The notes beneath the pieces are model-generated. The model was not told the DNA's origin and ran no database searches. It saw only the letters and a list, made by a program, of their open reading frames with translations. A stretch of DNA of 63,471 bases, taken from assembly GCA_016934575.1 (NCBI GenBank), contig JAFGSN010000107.1:1-63471 (forward strand). Reading direction: 5' to 3'. The first letter of the stretch is position 1. Each line of letters begins with the position of its first letter. Of this stretch, positions 60,921 through 63,471 are shown in pieces. Origin of the DNA: Vicinamibacteria bacterium (GTDB lineage Bacteria; Acidobacteriota; Vicinamibacteria; Fen-336). Both the position numbers and the translations under genes were made by a program.

Positions 60921-61652
60921 ATGAACCCCGATCTTGAGAAGCTGATACGTCTTCAACAGACAGAAAACGACATTCGCGCGGTGGAAGCGAGCCTTGCGGA
61001 GATTCCCCGCCAGAAAGCCTCGATTGACGCCGAGTTGACCGAAGGCGGTCGGCGCGTGGCGCAAGAGCGCGAAGCTCTCGCCGACTCACAGAAGAATCGG
61101 CGCCGCCGGGAGGGCGAGTTGCAGGATCTCGAGAACCGGCGCTCCAGGTACAAGGGCCAACTCATGGAGGTGAAGACCAACAAGGAGTATTCCGCGATGC
61201 TGCATGAGATCGAGGCCGTGGAGCGCGAAGTCCGAGGACTGGAAGACCTGATTCTGGCGGATCTTGAAGCGGCCGATGATCTAACGGCCAGTCTGTCCCA
61301 TATGGAAAGGCTTTTCCACGAGACCGAGGAACGCGCACGATCGGCGCACGATCGCCTCGATGTCGAGGCCGCCGCGCTCGAGAAAAAGCGGGGAGCGCTG
61401 ACTGTCGAACGAGACGCGATCGCCGGCTCGCTCAATGCGGATTTGCTGACGCTGTTCCAGCGCGTGGCGCATGTCCGTGGCGGAGTGGCCATGGCCCCCG
61501 CTCAAGAGGAGAGCTGTCAAGTCTGTCATATGCGGTTGCGGCCGCAGATGTTCGTGGACGTCAAGAGGAACGACGCGATCCGCCAGTGTCCCTCGTGCAG
61601 CCGCATCCTGTACTTCGCGCCTCCGGTGCCCGTCGTTGTTCCGGAACCATAA
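60921..61652 (+). CDS. coiled-coil zinc-ribbon protein (DUF164/CT398-like)
   Basis: This 243-residue protein has a long coiled-coil (about 10-180, Glu/Arg-rich with heptads) and a C-terminal C4 zinc ribbon: ESCQVCHMRLRPQMF with Cys-x2-Cys, then QCPSCSRILYF with Cys-x2-Cys. It matches the CT398/DUF164 family, linked in other bacteria to flagellar or sigma54 functions or to nucleic-acid binding. No flagellar gene is in this window. It lies just before a broken RNase HI gene, a frequent neighbour of this family as far as I recall. Cytosolic. Specific role unknown. Confidence 0.88.
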   Translation: MNPDLEKLIRLQQTENDIRAVEASLAEIPRQKASIDAELTEGGRRVAQEREALADSQKNRRRREGELQDLENRRSRYKGQLMEVKTNKEYSAMLHEIEAVEREVRGLEDLILADLEAADDLTASLSHMERLFHETEERARSAHDRLDVEAAALEKKRGALTVERDAIAGSLNADLLTLFQRVAHVRGGVAMAPAQEESCQVCHMRLRPQMFVDVKRNDAIRQCPSCSRILYFAPPVPVVVPEP

Positions 61653-61669
61653 CCGGCTCGAAAGACGCG

Positions 61670-62083
61670 CTCTCGACGCTGGTCCTTCATGTTGACGGCG
61701 CCAGTCGCGGCAACCCCGGAAACGCTGGATACGGCGTCCACGCACAATACCAGCGAAGTCACGGAGCTTTTCGGCCACCTCGGAAAAACAACGAACAACG
61801 TCGCGGAATATCAGGCGTTGCTGCACGCGTTGCGTTTCGCACGCGACCGTGGCGCGCGGCGCATCGAAGTCTTCTACGACTCCGAGCTTCTCGCCCGTCC
61901 AGTGAACGGCGATGACCGCGTTAGGTTAGGAGTCCCGGAATCGTGCCGTTGCACGGCGAGTCGCGAAAACTGCTCGGCGGATTCGAGAGCGCTCGCGTCG
62001 TCCACGTCGGCCGTGAAAGAAACGTCAAGGCGGACCGGCTCGCCAACAGGGCGATCGACGAGAAAAGCTCAAGTCCCGGCTGA
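61670..62083 (+). pseudogene. RNase HI-like gene broken by at least two frameshifts
   Basis: The bacterial RNase HI signature is split over three frames. Frame 2 (from 61670) reads STLVLHVDGASRGNPGNAGYGVH; frame 0 then gives EVTELFGHLGKTTNNVAEYQ and GARRIEVFYDSELLARPVNG; the last part reads SPGIVPLHGESRKLLGGF and VVHVGRERNVKADRLANRAI in the third frame, ending at TGA 62081-62083. The second shift coincides with a tandem 5-bp repeat TTAGG-TTAGG near 61920-61930; removing one copy restores DRVRSPGIVPLHGE exactly. The first shift lies near 61745-61765. No standard start codon precedes the DGASRG motif in its frame. It is either a recent pseudogene or an assembly error. Confidence 0.75.
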
Positions 62084-62782
62084 AATCGCCCATCCGATAT
62101 AGCTGATCATCCGTCCGGCGCGCGGACCGTCGCGACGATAGGAGTGATAAGAGTCCGCCCGGCAGCACGTGCATTCGGAGACGTGGTGTATTCTTGTCGC
62201 GGGCACGCCTGCGCGCTCGAGTTGCCGCTGATTGACGGCACGCAAGTCGAGGCGATGCCGGCCGTCTTCATGGCGCCGCGCGAAAGGCGCTTCGAAAGGG
62301 CCGGTCGGCGAAAGAAGCTCTTCGCCGATTTCATAACAGCACGGTCCGATGCAGGGTCCGAGCGCGGCCATGACGCGCGAGGACGAGCCGCAGGCGCCAA
62401 GAACCTCCCCGAGCGCGCGTACGGCGATGCGCGCCGCCGTTCCGCGCCATCCGGCATGAACGATCGCCGCCGCTCGACTCAGGGGTTCCACGAGCATGAT
62501 TGGCAGGCAGTCCGCCGTTTCCACGGCGATCAGGAAACCCCGCGCAGTCACGATCGCCCCATCCGCCCGAGGCGTTTGCGTGAAGGGCGCGCGCACGATG
62601 CGATCGCCGTGTATTTGCGTGAGGAAGTGAACGGGCCCGAACGTCGTGAGACGAAGCGCACAGCGCTGGCGCGCATCGGCGCGCGACTCGGGCTCGGGCG
62701 CGCGTTTCCCGAAGCCGTGGACCAGGCCCGGGATCTCATCCAGGGCCTGTATTCGCGTATCGAAATCGGTCGTTCGCTGCAC
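62069..62782 (-). CDS. pgeF: polyphenol oxidase-type peptidoglycan editing factor (PgeF/YfiH)
   Basis: The 237-residue protein carries the PgeF signatures: TADCLPIMLVEP (89-100), VHAGWRGTAARI (108-119), LGPCIGPCCYEIG (141-153) and CTCCRADSYHSYRRDG. These contain the His and Cys metal or catalytic ligands. PgeF removes wrongly incorporated amino acids from peptidoglycan precursors, or acts as a laccase-like enzyme. The start is GTG 62782 (GAAGGT about 12 bases upstream). Its 3' end overlaps the RNase HI remnant by 15 bases. It is divergent from the rRNA operon. Confidence 0.92.
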   Translation of the reverse strand: MQRTTDFDTRIQALDEIPGLVHGFGKRAPEPESRADARQRCALRLTTFGPVHFLTQIHGDRIVRAPFTQTPRADGAIVTARGFLIAVETADCLPIMLVEPLSRAAAIVHAGWRGTAARIAVRALGEVLGACGSSSRVMAALGPCIGPCCYEIGEELLSPTGPFEAPFARRHEDGRHRLDLRAVNQRQLERAGVPATRIHHVSECTCCRADSYHSYRRDGPRAGRMISYIGWAISAGT

Positions 62783-62918
62783 GGACTCATCGTACCTTCG
62801 AACGATCGTCTTGGTTCGCTTGACTTACTTCGGCGAATAGGGCATAGTCTCAAGTCCGGTTGGCAATGACGGTTCTGGCCCCGTGACCGGCGAATGAAAT
62901 GTCTGGGGCGCCGGATGC
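62783..62918. other. non-coding stretch between PgeF and the rRNA promoter
   Basis: No gene, repeat or clear promoter for pgeF is visible in these bases. The rRNA promoter begins at 62919. Confidence 0.4.
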
Positions 62919-62947
62919 TTGACAAAAAGTAACGACTCCGTCATACT
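62919..62947 (+). promoter_or_regulatory. rRNA operon promoter
   Basis: TTGACA at 62919-62924 is followed by a 17-base spacer and CATACT at 62942-62947. Transcription should start near 62954, about 155 bases before the mature 16S end. It is the strongest sigma70-type element in the window and is in the right place for an rrn promoter. The -10 begins with C instead of T. Confidence 0.8.
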
Positions 62948-62953
62948 GGTCGA

Positions 62954-62983
62954 GTCCCCTAAAGAGGGACGGCTCTTTGAAAA
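62954..62983 (+). promoter_or_regulatory. rRNA leader hairpin and boxA-like antitermination site
   Basis: The arms GTCCC (62954-62958) and GGGAC (62966-62970) can pair as a short hairpin right at the transcript start. GCTCTTTGAAAA at 62972-62983 resembles the boxA element read by NusB/NusE for rRNA antitermination. Confidence 0.6.
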
Positions 62984-63108
62984 CTAGATAGCGCGCAAGA
63001 ATACAAAGCGAGATTTTCGGCCTTTTGGACAAATAGTACTTCAGTTTCGCGGGACCGTCGATGTCGGCCGTCATCATGACCGGCAGGGGCGTGTTTCGCA
63101 AAAAGCTA

Positions 63109-63471
<363 letters not shown>

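Noticed and set aside
62850-63101. 83-codon minus-strand frame over the rRNA promoter and leader
   Set aside because: It covers the rRNA promoter and boxA; no domain is visible and coding there is unlikely.

Overview
This is a GC-rich bacterial chromosome segment of 63,471 bases with about 48 protein-coding genes and the first 363 bases of a 16S rRNA gene at its right end. The 16S 5' end (AATCAACGCTGGCGGCGTGCC region) together with PEGA-domain kinases, DUF4388, TPR/FG-GAP/UnbV proteins and an NtrY/NtrX-like pair suggests Acidobacteriota or a neighbouring deep lineage. That placement comes from memory of motifs and is not a phylogeny. Several starts are TTG or GTG, and many genes are translationally coupled (ATGA, GTGA, TTGA overlaps).

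Region 1 (1-13205, all + strand) is a nearly gapless run: a TPR protein cut by the window edge, a small membrane protein, two related helical-repeat proteins flanking a RodZ-like protein, a J-domain/TPR protein, a PP2C phosphatase, a Ser/Thr kinase with PEGA tail, two exported TPR proteins (one with a propeller, one with PEGA and PDZ domains), an FHA protein and a DUF4388 protein. It reads as a phospho-signalling and envelope module. Region 2 (13227-19596, - strand) is a glycan operon: a UbiA-type polyprenyl-phosphate transferase, a coiled-coil protein and four GT4 glycosyltransferases in an A-B-B-A paralogue order. Region 3 (19696-34276) holds mixed core genes: STAS protein, S21, RsmI, a GT-C-like membrane protein, the NtrX/NtrY-like pair, an M24 peptidase, a TPR protein, Dtd, a second Ser/Thr kinase, a flippase-like membrane protein and NrdR.

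Region 4 (34374-60833) is the metabolic highlight. A beta-mannanase-like GH113 lipoprotein, a cellobiose 2-epimerase, a mannosylglucose phosphorylase (GH130), a second GH130 phosphorylase, three GH94 phosphorylases, a ROK kinase, three different sugar-type permeases and a LacI regulator form a phosphorolytic system for beta-mannan, glucomannan and cello-oligosaccharides. Polymer would be cut outside, oligosaccharides taken up by permeases, mannobiose epimerised to mannosyl-glucose, and disaccharides split with phosphate to Man-1-P or Glc-1-P, with free hexose captured by the ROK kinase. A 14-bp palindrome of the LacI/CcpA type lies between the two divergent GH94 genes. There is no SusC/SusD pair and no ABC importer.

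Region 5 (60921-63471) has a coiled-coil zinc-ribbon protein, an RNase HI gene broken by frameshifts (one explained exactly by a 5-bp tandem duplication), PgeF, and an rRNA promoter, boxA-like leader and 16S start. No CRISPR array, insertion sequence, tRNA or convincing intrinsic terminator was seen.
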